From the NCBI GenBank assembly GCA_023394655.1, contig JAEXAG010000020.1, forward strand, positions 1 to 13,548: DNA of 13,548 bases, given 5' to 3'. Under the pieces are notes generated by a model. The model searched no databases. It was given only the letters and a program-made list of their open reading frames with translations, and was not told where the DNA came from. Positions within the stretch are counted from its first letter, which is position 1, and the number at the start of each line of letters is the position of its first letter. The stretch comes from Pseudomonadota bacterium (GTDB lineage: Bacteria > Pseudomonadota > Gammaproteobacteria > Xanthomonadales > Xanthomonadaceae). Both the position numbers and the translations under genes were made by a program. This document shows positions 1-5,845 of the stretch, piece after piece.

Positions 1-280
1 CAAAGCGCTCAATGAGTTGCTCTGTGTTGGAGATGAGCAGTTGCCGTTCCTCTGCCGAAAGTACGCGGCCCGTATGGTTAGTGAGCTGAGGGGAACTCTT
101 TGCGACCTCGTGGCCATGGAACTCCCGAGCAAAGCATGCAGAGCCATAAACTAGGAGCGCCCTATCGCGGCGAATGATGTGGACTCGCTTGTACACGGAG
201 TGGCCGCACCCAGCCGCCATACAGCGCACGCGCTCATCATGAGGCACTTCTATAACAGCGAGTAGCCGAGCATCTGTCAT
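1..280 (-). CDS. Integron gene-cassette ORF, hypothetical protein (partial, runs off left edge)
   Basis: An open frame of 93 codons starts at ATG 280-278 on the minus strand and is still open at the window edge, so the C-terminus is missing. The start lies only 5 nt after the attC core site GTTAGGC and has no Shine-Dalgarno sequence, which is the usual layout of an integron cassette. The protein begins MTDARLLAVIEVPHDERVRC and holds three cysteines (C20, C25, C49) with H27 nearby, which could bind a metal; that is inference. Codon use includes ATA, CTA and AGG and the GC content is visibly lower than in the genes to the right, consistent with transfer. I do not recognise the family and give no function. 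The reading frame is well supported by the attC context but by no homology I can name. Confidence 0.6.
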   Translation of the reverse strand, partial: MTDARLLAVIEVPHDERVRCMAAGCGHSVYKRVHIIRRDRALLVYGSACFAREFHGHEVAKSSPQLTNHTGRVLSAEERQLLISNTEQLIERF

Positions 281-285
281 GAATG

Positions 286-343
286 GCCTAACGCCTGAAT
301 TAAGCCGCGCCGCGAAGCGGCGTCGGCTTGAATGAATCGTTAG
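286..343 (-). other. Integron attC recombination site, R'' end cut by the IS
   Basis: Read on the minus strand, the site runs from CTAAC (343-339, the remaining part of R'') to GTTAGGC (292-286, R' core site). Between them is an imperfect palindrome: AAGCCG, an unpaired A, CGCCGC, loop TTC, GCGGCG, CGGCTT. The single unpaired base is the extrahelical base that integron integrases use to choose the strand. The layout is very like the roughly 60-bp attC sites of aadA-type cassettes. The last two bases of R'' are replaced by the IS end, so the cassette upstream of this attC (higher coordinates) has been lost or displaced. No integrase gene is in the window. Confidence 0.9.
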
Positions 344-1494
344 GGAAGGTCTGATCAAAGCGCCCTGATACCTGAATTTCCGCCTCGAACGCTCGATCGG
401 CCTTGATTCGGTCGAAATCATGCCGTTTCCGGCACCTTTCGACGGATTTCCCCGTCCAGCAGGCGGATTTACCCCGCCGCTTGCAGCAAAGCTCGCCGCG
501 TCATCCACAGGTTCGACAGCGCGAACAGCGTCAGCACCTGCGCCGTGTTCTTCGCCAAGCCGCGGTAGCGCACCTTGGTGTAGCCGAACTGCCGCTTCAC
601 CACCCGGAACGGGTGTTCGACCTTCGCCCGCACGCTCGCCTTGAAGCGCTCCCAGCGTTCGGCGTACTTGCGCTCGCGCTTGTTCTTGATCGTACGCAGC
701 TTCGACGGCTTCTCCGCGATCCAGAATGCGGCCTCAACGCCCTGCAGCTCCTCGCGCTTGTCCGCACCGGTGTAGCCACTGTCCCCGCACACCGTGCCCT
801 CCTTGCCGTGCAGCAGCTTGTGCACCTGCGTTACGTCGCTCACGTTTGCTGCCGTGCATTCCACGTGGTGCACCAGACCCGACTCTTCATCCACGCCAAT
901 GTGCGCCTTCATACCGAAGTGCCACTGGTTGCCCTTCTTCGTCTGGTGCATTTCCGGATCGCGCTCGCGGTCCTTGTTCTTGGTCGAGCTCGGTGCCGCG
1001 ATGATCGTGGCATCCACGATCGTGCCCGCCTTCAGGCTCTGGCCCTTGCGCGCCAGGTGCGCGTTCACCCGCTCCAGAATCCGCGGCGCCAGCTCATGCG
1101 TCTCCAGCAGCCGCCGGAAGTTGAGAATCGTCGTCTCGTCCGGGATGTTGTCCAGCCCGCCCAAGCGGGCGAAGCGGCGCATCACCGGCATCTCGTACAG
1201 CGCCTCTTCCATGCCCGGGTCGCTCAGCGCGTACCACTGCTGCAGGAAGTGGATGCGCAGCATCGTCGCCAGCGGATACGGTGGCCGGCCGCGCTGGCCC
1301 ATCTGCGGATAGTGCGGCGCAATCAGCGCCAGCAGCGCGTTCCACGGCACCACCTGCTCCATCTCTGCCAGGAAGACCTCGCGCCGCGTCTTCTTGCGCT
1401 TGCCCGTGTGTTCCGCGTCCCCGAAGCTCAGCTGCATCGTCGTCATCCGTCGAACCTTGCGCTATTGTCGCCGAGGGAATTGTTCAGAGCATCC
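344..1494 (-). mobile_element. Complete IS5-family (IS5 group) insertion sequence, about 1151 bp
   Basis: The element holds one DDE transposase on the minus strand. The terminal inverted repeats are GGAAGGTCTGATCAA at 344-358 and GGATGCTCTGAACAA read from 1494 back to 1480, matching at 12 of 15 positions. Size and layout fit the IS5 group, whose usual target is the 4-bp YTAR. The flanks are TTAG on the left (340-343) and TTAA on the right (1495-1498). Both fit YTAR but they differ, so this is not a simple single insertion. The left flank is an integron attC and the right flank is a CRISPR repeat, which suggests recombination between two IS copies. Confidence 0.9.
469..1446 (-). CDS. IS5-group DDE transposase
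   Basis: The 325-aa protein has the normal length for an IS5 transposase (about 326 aa) and catalyses cut-and-paste movement of the surrounding IS. The N-terminal part (about residues 5-90) holds the IS5-type domain, with the run LRIHFLQQWYALSD. The DDE catalytic residues are visible as D145 (in TIVDATIIA), D222 (in GDSGYTGADK) and E277 (in RAKVEHPFRVVK). The last motif keeps the R-x3-E-x6-K spacing (R273, E277, K284). The frame is intact and both IS ends are present, so the copy may be active. ATG at 1446 is the longest start; ATG at 1437, giving MQLSFGD, is also plausible because family members often begin there. Confidence 0.95.
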   Translation of the reverse strand: MTTMQLSFGDAEHTGKRKKTRREVFLAEMEQVVPWNALLALIAPHYPQMGQRGRPPYPLATMLRIHFLQQWYALSDPGMEEALYEMPVMRRFARLGGLDNIPDETTILNFRRLLETHELAPRILERVNAHLARKGQSLKAGTIVDATIIAAPSSTKNKDRERDPEMHQTKKGNQWHFGMKAHIGVDEESGLVHHVECTAANVSDVTQVHKLLHGKEGTVCGDSGYTGADKREELQGVEAAFWIAEKPSKLRTIKNKRERKYAERWERFKASVRAKVEHPFRVVKRQFGYTKVRYRGLAKNTAQVLTLFALSNLWMTRRALLQAAG

Positions 1495-1809
1495 TTAATC
1501 CCCTGCGGATCGGGGGAAAGCATCCGCCCGGGGCGTCCTACGTCGAGGCGCTGGGTATCAGTCTTAATCCCCTGCGGATTGGGGGAAAGCATCCGCCCAA
1601 GGAAGAAGTGCGCGCCGGGTCGATCGACTACGTCTTAATCCCCTGCGGATCGGGGGAAAGCATCCGCCGGTTCTTGAAGAGCAGGCTCGACAGGGTTGTC
1701 GGTCTTAATCCCCTGCGGATCGGGGGAAAGCATCCGCCCAAGAGTTGGAGGAAACCGCGTCGGACACCTAAGGTCTTAATCCCCTGCGGATCGGGGGAAA
1801 GCATCCGCC
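1495..1809 (-). CRISPR. CRISPR array: five 37-bp repeats (one truncated) and four spacers
   Basis: Repeats lie at 1495-1528 (34 nt; the first 3 nt GTC on the plus strand are missing at the IS junction), 1561-1597, 1632-1668, 1702-1738 and 1773-1809. On the plus strand each begins GTCTTAATCCCC and ends AAAGCATCCGCC. Three full repeats are identical; 1561-1597 has one change (GGATT instead of GGATC). The spacers are 32, 34, 33 and 34 nt. I place transcription on the minus strand because the repeat then ends AGGGGATTAAGAC, like type III repeats that end in ATTGCGAC or ATTGAAAC, giving an 8-nt ATTAAGAC crRNA handle. The promoter-bearing leader and cas2 also lie on that side. The IS therefore cut off the old, leader-distal end. 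Confidence 0.95.
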
Positions 1810-1944
1810 TCCTCTCTCCCAAAACCCCTTTCCCATCAACGCCCTCGGACGGGGGTTGGGGAAAATCGATGCGGGGAAAGCCTCGAGCGTGCAGACGGTT
1901 GCCGATGGAGAAGGATGCCGGGTGCTGCCGATTCTAGCCATGCC
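1810..1944 (-). promoter_or_regulatory. CRISPR leader
   Basis: This 135-bp gene-free stretch lies between the stop of the downstream cas2 and the first repeat. In the minus-strand reading it ends in a purine-rich run (GGGAAAGGGGTTTTGGGAGA) directly before repeat 1. Its position beside the adaptation genes, at the end of the array with identical repeats, fits the leader where new spacers enter. Identification as leader is inference from position and promoter content. Confidence 0.7.
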
Positions 1945-1959
1945 TCATATCAGGAACAA
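1931..1959 (-). promoter_or_regulatory. Candidate pre-crRNA promoter
   Basis: On the minus strand a -35 like TTGTTC (1959-1954) is separated by exactly 17 nt from a -10 TAGAAT (1936-1931, 5 of 6 matches to TATAAT). Transcription would start near 1924, about 115 nt before the first repeat. The -35 lies inside the 3' end of cas2, so the array could be transcribed independently of the cas operon. Confidence 0.5.
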
Positions 1960-2307
1960 CTGCCGCGGCAGCAGGCTGACCGGCGCCTGATCGAGGGGGC
2001 CATCATTGCCAAGAAAACGCATCGCCACGCTGGCGTGCAGTGCGATCCCGTCGGGCAGGGCCTGCCGGCCCATTTTCCAGACCCGGCAATGGGCGGGAAC
2101 ATGGTAAGCGCGTATATCGTCCACGCGCGTATCCATCAGCATTTCCAGATCGTCCAGGACCTGGCGGATTTCCCGGTCGTCCAGCTCCAATCCGAACATG
2201 GAATATTGCAGGTGCATGCCGCGCTGCTTCAGGTAGCGATGGATCCGCAGCAGCCGCCTGGCGTTGCGGATGTCATAGCAGATCAGCCAGTGCCGGCGCT
2301 CGGTCAT
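1945..2307 (-). CDS. cas2: CRISPR-associated protein Cas2 (120-aa form)
   Basis: Cas2 is the small ferredoxin-fold partner of Cas1 in the spacer-integration complex. The protein starts MTERRHWLICYDIRNARRLL. The strand-1 aspartate is D12 in CYDI, followed by the helix RLLRIHRYLKQRG and the QYSMFGLEL strand (about residues 34-42), all typical of Cas2. Its start overlaps the cas1 stop as ATGA, so the two are translationally coupled. At 120 aa it is longer than the usual 85-100; the tail from about residue 95 (FLGNDGPLDQ...) is an extension of unknown role. It is clearly different in sequence from the second Cas2 upstream of cas1. Confidence 0.93.
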   Translation of the reverse strand: MTERRHWLICYDIRNARRLLRIHRYLKQRGMHLQYSMFGLELDDREIRQVLDDLEMLMDTRVDDIRAYHVPAHCRVWKMGRQALPDGIALHASVAMRFLGNDGPLDQAPVSLLPRQLFLI

Positions 2308-3284
2308 GGCGGGCTCCCGATCCCGGCGCCGCGGGTGTCGGAGCCATCCGATTCGCCCAGTGCGCGGGGTGCCAGCCGGGCGTGGCGGCGCATGGCGCGC
2401 TGCAAGGCAGCGGCATGCTGCGCCCAATGGCCATGGAAATGCCGGCGTCCGGCCTTGCCCAGCAGGCAGGCGCCACTGCCATCGTTGCCGAAACTGTCGG
2501 CTGTCAGGATGCGTTCGCGGAACAGCCGCCAGACCAGCGCGTCCACCTGCGTGCGCCATGGCTCCATCAGGTCGCAGGCCAGCGATGCACGGCCATGCAA
2601 GGGCGCATGCAGGTAGCCGACCATCGGATCCAGCCCCTGCTGGTGGCAGGCCTGCACCGCCATGCCGTGCAGCAGGGTATAGCCCAGTGAAAGGCAGGCG
2701 TTCACCGGGTCCGGCGGTGGCCGTCGCTTGCGTGCGTGGAATCCCAGCGAGGGTGGGAACAGGGCGGCGAACCCCCGGAAGTACGCCGCGGCGGCGGCAC
2801 CTTCCAGCCCGCGCAAGCCATCCGGGCCACGGGTGCCGTCGAGCCGACGCCGGCATTGATCGATGGTGGTCATCGCCGAGCGCAGCGGGCGGCGCAAGTC
2901 GGGCCGCTGCCGCGCCGCTTGCCGAAGCAGCCGGTGCTGGCTGCGCAGCTTCGCGTCCACCACCCGCCGGCACCAGGCATCCGCGAATTGCGGATCATCC
3001 AGCCTGCGCACCTGGGCGATGCGCAGGCGCACATCGCGATGCGGCACCCCGACCAGCGTGGCCATGCGCTGAGCGCGCCTGCCATCCAGGATCAACATGC
3101 CGACGCCGCGCTCGGCGAGATGCCCCACCACCCGGGTGTCCATGATCACGCCGGCATGCAGCACCACGCGTTCAAGCAAGGCGGAAGGCACATGCCGCAC
3201 GGGTTCGCCCGGCACGCGCAGCACCAATGCCTGGCCATCAAGCTCCAGCCGGCAGTCCTTGCGATCAACGACAAGCGTGCCCAC
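2304..3284 (-). CDS. cas1: CRISPR-associated endonuclease Cas1
   Basis: Cas1 is the integrase that inserts new spacers into the array, acting as a complex with Cas2. The 326-aa protein has the normal length. The metal-binding residues of the family are visible: E161 in GLRGLEGAAAAAYF, H226 in GYLHAPLHG, and D238 with E241 in SLACDLMEPWR. The N-terminal beta domain (about 1-85) includes the usual VVLHAGVIMDT and GVGMLILDG strands. The start is GTG at 3284-3282, 3 nt after the stop of the upstream cas2; the frame supports no better start. The last 18 or so residues (from LGESDGS) are low-complexity and the stop overlaps the next gene by ATGA. The exact subtype cannot be told from the sequence alone. 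Confidence 0.95.
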   Translation of the reverse strand: MGTLVVDRKDCRLELDGQALVLRVPGEPVRHVPSALLERVVLHAGVIMDTRVVGHLAERGVGMLILDGRRAQRMATLVGVPHRDVRLRIAQVRRLDDPQFADAWCRRVVDAKLRSQHRLLRQAARQRPDLRRPLRSAMTTIDQCRRRLDGTRGPDGLRGLEGAAAAAYFRGFAALFPPSLGFHARKRRPPPDPVNACLSLGYTLLHGMAVQACHQQGLDPMVGYLHAPLHGRASLACDLMEPWRTQVDALVWRLFRERILTADSFGNDGSGACLLGKAGRRHFHGHWAQHAAALQRAMRRHARLAPRALGESDGSDTRGAGIGSPP

Positions 3285-3287
3285 GGC

Positions 3288-3563
3288 TCAACCCTGATAG
3301 AACAATGCCGGATCGACTTGCCGTGCCACGCCAAGGGCATGCCGTGCTGCACGCGTGTCCAGCTGGAGCAGGATCAGGCGGTCGCTCGCCGGATCCAGCA
3401 AATGCCCGAGGCGATGCCGCAATTCCTCGAGCTCGCCGGTTTCAAGCCTGCACTCGTAGGCGGATTTCTGCCCGCCTTGCGCGTAGGGGCGCAGGCCGGC
3501 GAGCAGGCGATGGCGGCGGCCATTGGCCGCGATGTCGTAACCGACGAGGTAAAGCTTTCGCAT
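3288..3563 (-). CDS. cas2: Second Cas2-family protein (91 aa)
   Basis: The protein MRKLYLVGYDIAANGRRHRL shows the Cas2 fold signature: the first strand with D10 in GYDI, an arginine-rich helix, then QKSAYECRLE (about residues 32-41) matching the family Q-x-S-x-F/Y-E motif. Its length of 91 aa is canonical. I choose ATG at 3563 rather than TTG at 3569, because a Shine-Dalgarno AAGAGGA sits 6-7 nt before the ATG and would abut the TTG. It is 3 nt upstream of cas1 and so co-transcribed. Two divergent Cas2 proteins on either side of one Cas1 is unusual. They could form a heterodimer, or this copy could serve a different task such as the toxin-like or nuclease role suggested for some Cas2 relatives; both are inference. 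Confidence 0.85.
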   Translation of the reverse strand: MRKLYLVGYDIAANGRRHRLLAGLRPYAQGGQKSAYECRLETGELEELRHRLGHLLDPASDRLILLQLDTRAARHALGVARQVDPALFYQG

Positions 3564-3604
3564 GGGCAATCCTCTTTTGACCGGATGGCCATGCTGCCGC
3601 CTTT

Positions 3605-3621
3605 CCCGGGCACTGCCCGGG
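3605..3621 (-). other. Hairpin between crn2 and cas2
   Basis: A perfect 7-bp inverted repeat CCCGGGC / GCCCGGG with a 3-nt loop lies in the 78-bp gap between the crn2 stop and the next gene. In the direction of the operon it is followed by AAAGG, not a T run, so it is not a standard terminator. It could act as an RNA processing or stability element that sets different levels of crn2 and cas mRNA. Confidence 0.4.
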
Positions 3622-3632
3622 CGGCAAGCTTG
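3616..3632 (-). repeat. 17-bp motif upstream of cas2 (copy 2 of a direct repeat)
   Basis: On the minus strand this reads CAAGCTTGCCGCCCGGG. It matches 16 of 17 bases at 4009-4025 and lies 52 nt before the cas2 start codon, exactly the same distance as the other copy lies before crn2. It overlaps the hairpin at 3605-3621. It is a candidate shared regulatory site. Confidence 0.55.
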
Positions 3633-3641
3633 CGAACCCGC

Positions 3642-3956
3642 TCACGCCAGGCGCCGCAGGAAAGCGAACTCCTGTGCACATGCCTGCAAGGCATCGGCAT
3701 CGTGGATCACCCCTTCCGGGGGACGCTGCAACAACCGGAACACCAGGGCATCGTCGCCGGGCAACATGCGAATCGTCTGCCGGTGTTCCGGCACCTCCAC
3801 GCCAAGCAAGCGGCCCAGGTGCTGCGCGGTGGCGGCATGCCCCACCGCGCTGACCAGCGGCCCGCGGGCAAGCAGGCGCGCCCGCGCCAGCGAAAGTGGC
3901 CGCATGCGGTAAAGGCCGCAGCTGGTCAATACGGGGGCGTTGAGCAGATAGCGCAC
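3642..3956 (-). CDS. crn2: Crn2/AcrIII-1 family cyclic tetra-adenylate ring nuclease (DUF1874)
   Basis: The protein of 104 aa matches the DUF1874 family, which includes viral anti-CRISPR AcrIII-1 (SIRV1 gp29) and its cellular form Crn2. These degrade the cyclic tetra-adenylate (cA4) messenger made by type III Cas10, switching off effectors such as Csx1. Visible family features are the start RYLLNAPVLTSCG, the VSAVGHAATAQHLGRLLGVE block with H40 at the position of the catalytic histidine, and FRLLQRPPEGV with R78 and E81 matching residues important in AcrIII-1. I choose GTG at 3956 because RYLLN is the family N-terminus and GAGAGG lies 7 nt upstream. It is first in the cas operon, on the same strand as cas2-cas1-cas2. 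No Cas10 or cA4 effector is in the window. The family call is strong; the enzymatic role follows from family knowledge. Confidence 0.87.
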   Translation of the reverse strand: MRYLLNAPVLTSCGLYRMRPLSLARARLLARGPLVSAVGHAATAQHLGRLLGVEVPEHRQTIRMLPGDDALVFRLLQRPPEGVIHDADALQACAQEFAFLRRLA

Positions 3957-4008
3957 GGAACGGCCTCTCGGAAAGGGAGGCACAGTCTGCGGCGAGGCGG
4001 GCGGAAAA

Positions 4009-4025
4009 CCCGGGTGGCAAGCTTG
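4009..4025 (-). repeat. 17-bp motif upstream of crn2 (copy 1 of a direct repeat)
   Basis: On the minus strand this reads CAAGCTTGCCACCCGGG, 52 nt before the GTG start of crn2. It pairs with the copy at 3616-3632 in the same orientation and with one mismatch. The sequences after the two copies also share bases up to the AGAGG ribosome binding site, suggesting a duplicated upstream control region. Confidence 0.55.
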
Positions 4026-4069
4026 AATGCGTGGCGGAGCACGCCACCAGGCGCGGTGGAAGACGCAAC

Positions 4070-4093
4070 GAAACGCCGGCCCGAGGCCGGCGT
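4070..4093 (-). terminator. Likely terminator of the actP operon
   Basis: A perfect 9-bp stem ACGCCGGCC / GGCCGGCGT with a 3-nt loop lies 28 bp after the actP stop and, on the minus strand, is followed by TTTCGTT. The T run is short but usual for a high-GC genome. It would separate acetate-operon transcripts from crn2, implying that crn2 has its own promoter in 3957-4070; no convincing -35/-10 pair is visible there. Confidence 0.65.
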
Positions 4094-4120
4094 CCCGTTC
4101 GGCTTTCCGATGGCATCGCC

Positions 4121-5845
4121 TCAGTGCGCGGATGCCTTCGATGCGCCGAGCCCGGTTTCCGAGCGCACCTGCTGGGCGCGGAAGGCGGCTCGTTCCTTCG
4201 CGGCCTGCTCGCTGCGATCGGTGATCGAGAACAGCCAGATCGCCGCGAACGCCAGGGTCATCGAGAACAGTGCCGGCGAGGTGTAGGGGAACGGCGCCGA
4301 GCCGGCCGGATTGCCCAGCGTGGCCTCCCAGACCGAGGGCGAGAGCACGGTCAGCACCACGGCGGAGATCAGGCCGAGGAAACCGCCGATCACCGCGCCG
4401 CGGGTGGTGCAATCCTTCCACAGGATGGAAAGCGCCAGCACCGGGAAGTTGGCCGAGGCCGCCACCGCGAATGCCAGCGAGACCATGAAGGCGATGTTCT
4501 GCTTCTCGAAGGCGATGCCGAGCAGCACCGCGATGATGCCCAGCGCCAGCACGGTGATGCGCGAGATGCGCAGTTCCTTGGCGCTGTCGGCCTTGCCCTT
4601 CTTGAAAACGGTCGCGTACAGGTCGTGCGAGACCGCCGAGGCTCCCGAGAGCGTCAGGCCGGCCACCACCGCGAGGATGGTGGCGAAGGCCACGGCCGAG
4701 ATGAAGCCGAGGAACAGATCGCCGCCCACCGCATCGGCCACCAGCACCGCCGCCATGTTGCTGGCACCGGCACCGCCGTGGATCACGCCCTGCACGGTAT
4801 CGGCGAATTCCGGGTTGGTCAGCACCAGGGTGATCGCGCCGAAGCCGATGATGAAGATCAGCATGTAGAAGTAGCCGATCCAGGTGGTGGCCCAGAGCAC
4901 GGATTTACGCGCTTCCTTGGCATCGGGGACGGTGAAGAAGCGCATCAGGATGTGCGGCAGGCCGGCGGTGCCGAACATCAGCGCCATGCCGAAGCTGATC
5001 GCCGAGATCGGGTCCTTGATGAATCCACCCGGGCCCATGATCGCCAATCCGCTGGCGCGCGCCTCCTCGGGCGAAGCCCCGGCATTGCCGGCAAACGCCG
5101 CCTTGACGTCCACCGCGTGCGAGAACAGGCGTTCGAAGCTGAAGCCGTACTTGGACATGATCATGAAGGCCATGAAGGTCACGCCGGAGAGCAGCAGCAC
5201 GGCCTTGATGATCTGCACCCAGGTGGTCGCGGTCATGCCGCCGAACAGCACGTAGACCATCATCAGCACGCCCACCAGCACCACGGCGATCCAGTAATCC
5301 AGGCCGAACAGCAGCTTGATGAGGCTGCCGGCGCCGACCATCTGCGCGATCAGGTAGAACGCCACCACCACCAGCGTGCCGGAGGCGGCGAAGGCGCGCA
5401 CCGGGGCCTGCTTGAAGCGGTAGGCCGCCACGTCGGCAAAGGTGAACTTGCCGAGGTTGCGCAGGCGTTCGGCCAGCAGGAAGGTGAGGATCGGCCAGCC
5501 GACGAGGAAGCCGATCGAATAGATCAGCCCGTCGTAGCCGGAGGCCATCACCGCCGCGGAGATGCCCAGGAACGAAGCCGCCGACATGTAATCGCCCGCG
5601 ATCGCCAATCCGTTCTGGAAGCCGGTGATGCCGCCACCGGCGGTGTAGAAATCCGCCGCCGACTTGGTGCGCCCGGCCGCCCACTTGGTGACCCAGAGGG
5701 TGGCGATCACGAACACGCCGAACATGGTGATCGCGGTCCAGTTGGTCGCCTGCTTGGTGGTCTCGCCGACATCGGGCGCGGCCAGTGCGGCGCCGCTGGC
5801 GAGGAGCGCGACGGCCGCCGCGAAAAGGATGCTTGCACGCTTCAT
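4121..5845 (-). CDS. actP: Cation/acetate symporter ActP
   Basis: The 574-aa inner-membrane protein belongs to the sodium:solute symporter family (SSS) and takes up acetate and related short acids with a cation. The first 23 residues (MKRASILFAAAVALLASGAA) are a cleavable-signal-like segment, and about 13 hydrophobic segments follow. The sodium-site region GGGITGFQNGLAIAGDYMSA (about residues 70-89) and the FGTAGLPHILMRFFTV and ISAVAFATILAVVAGLTLSGASA blocks are characteristic of ActP. The length compares with 549 aa in E. coli. Its ATG overlaps the stop of the DUF485 gene as ATGA, and GGGAGG lies 7 nt upstream of the start. The C-terminal 35 residues are charged and cytosolic. Confidence 0.95.
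   Translation of the reverse strand: MKRASILFAAAVALLASGAALAAPDVGETTKQATNWTAITMFGVFVIATLWVTKWAAGRTKSAADFYTAGGGITGFQNGLAIAGDYMSAASFLGISAAVMASGYDGLIYSIGFLVGWPILTFLLAERLRNLGKFTFADVAAYRFKQAPVRAFAASGTLVVVAFYLIAQMVGAGSLIKLLFGLDYWIAVVLVGVLMMVYVLFGGMTATTWVQIIKAVLLLSGVTFMAFMIMSKYGFSFERLFSHAVDVKAAFAGNAGASPEEARASGLAIMGPGGFIKDPISAISFGMALMFGTAGLPHILMRFFTVPDAKEARKSVLWATTWIGYFYMLIFIIGFGAITLVLTNPEFADTVQGVIHGGAGASNMAAVLVADAVGGDLFLGFISAVAFATILAVVAGLTLSGASAVSHDLYATVFKKGKADSAKELRISRITVLALGIIAVLLGIAFEKQNIAFMVSLAFAVAASANFPVLALSILWKDCTTRGAVIGGFLGLISAVVLTVLSPSVWEATLGNPAGSAPFPYTSPALFSMTLAFAAIWLFSITDRSEQAAKERAAFRAQQVRSETGLGASKASAH

Noticed and set aside
1842..1880. Degenerate sixth CRISPR repeat in the leader (CCCTCGGACGGGGG and GCGGGGAAAGCC resemble parts of the repeat)
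   Set aside because: The match is short, needs gaps and is in low-complexity G-rich sequence; spacing does not fit the array.
1281..1937. Plus-strand ORF of 218 codons, and shorter ones on both strands, with repeated peptides such as LNPLRIGGKHPP
   Set aside because: The frame reads through the IS end and the CRISPR repeats; the repeated peptide is just the translated repeat. Such frames are often misannotated as proteins.
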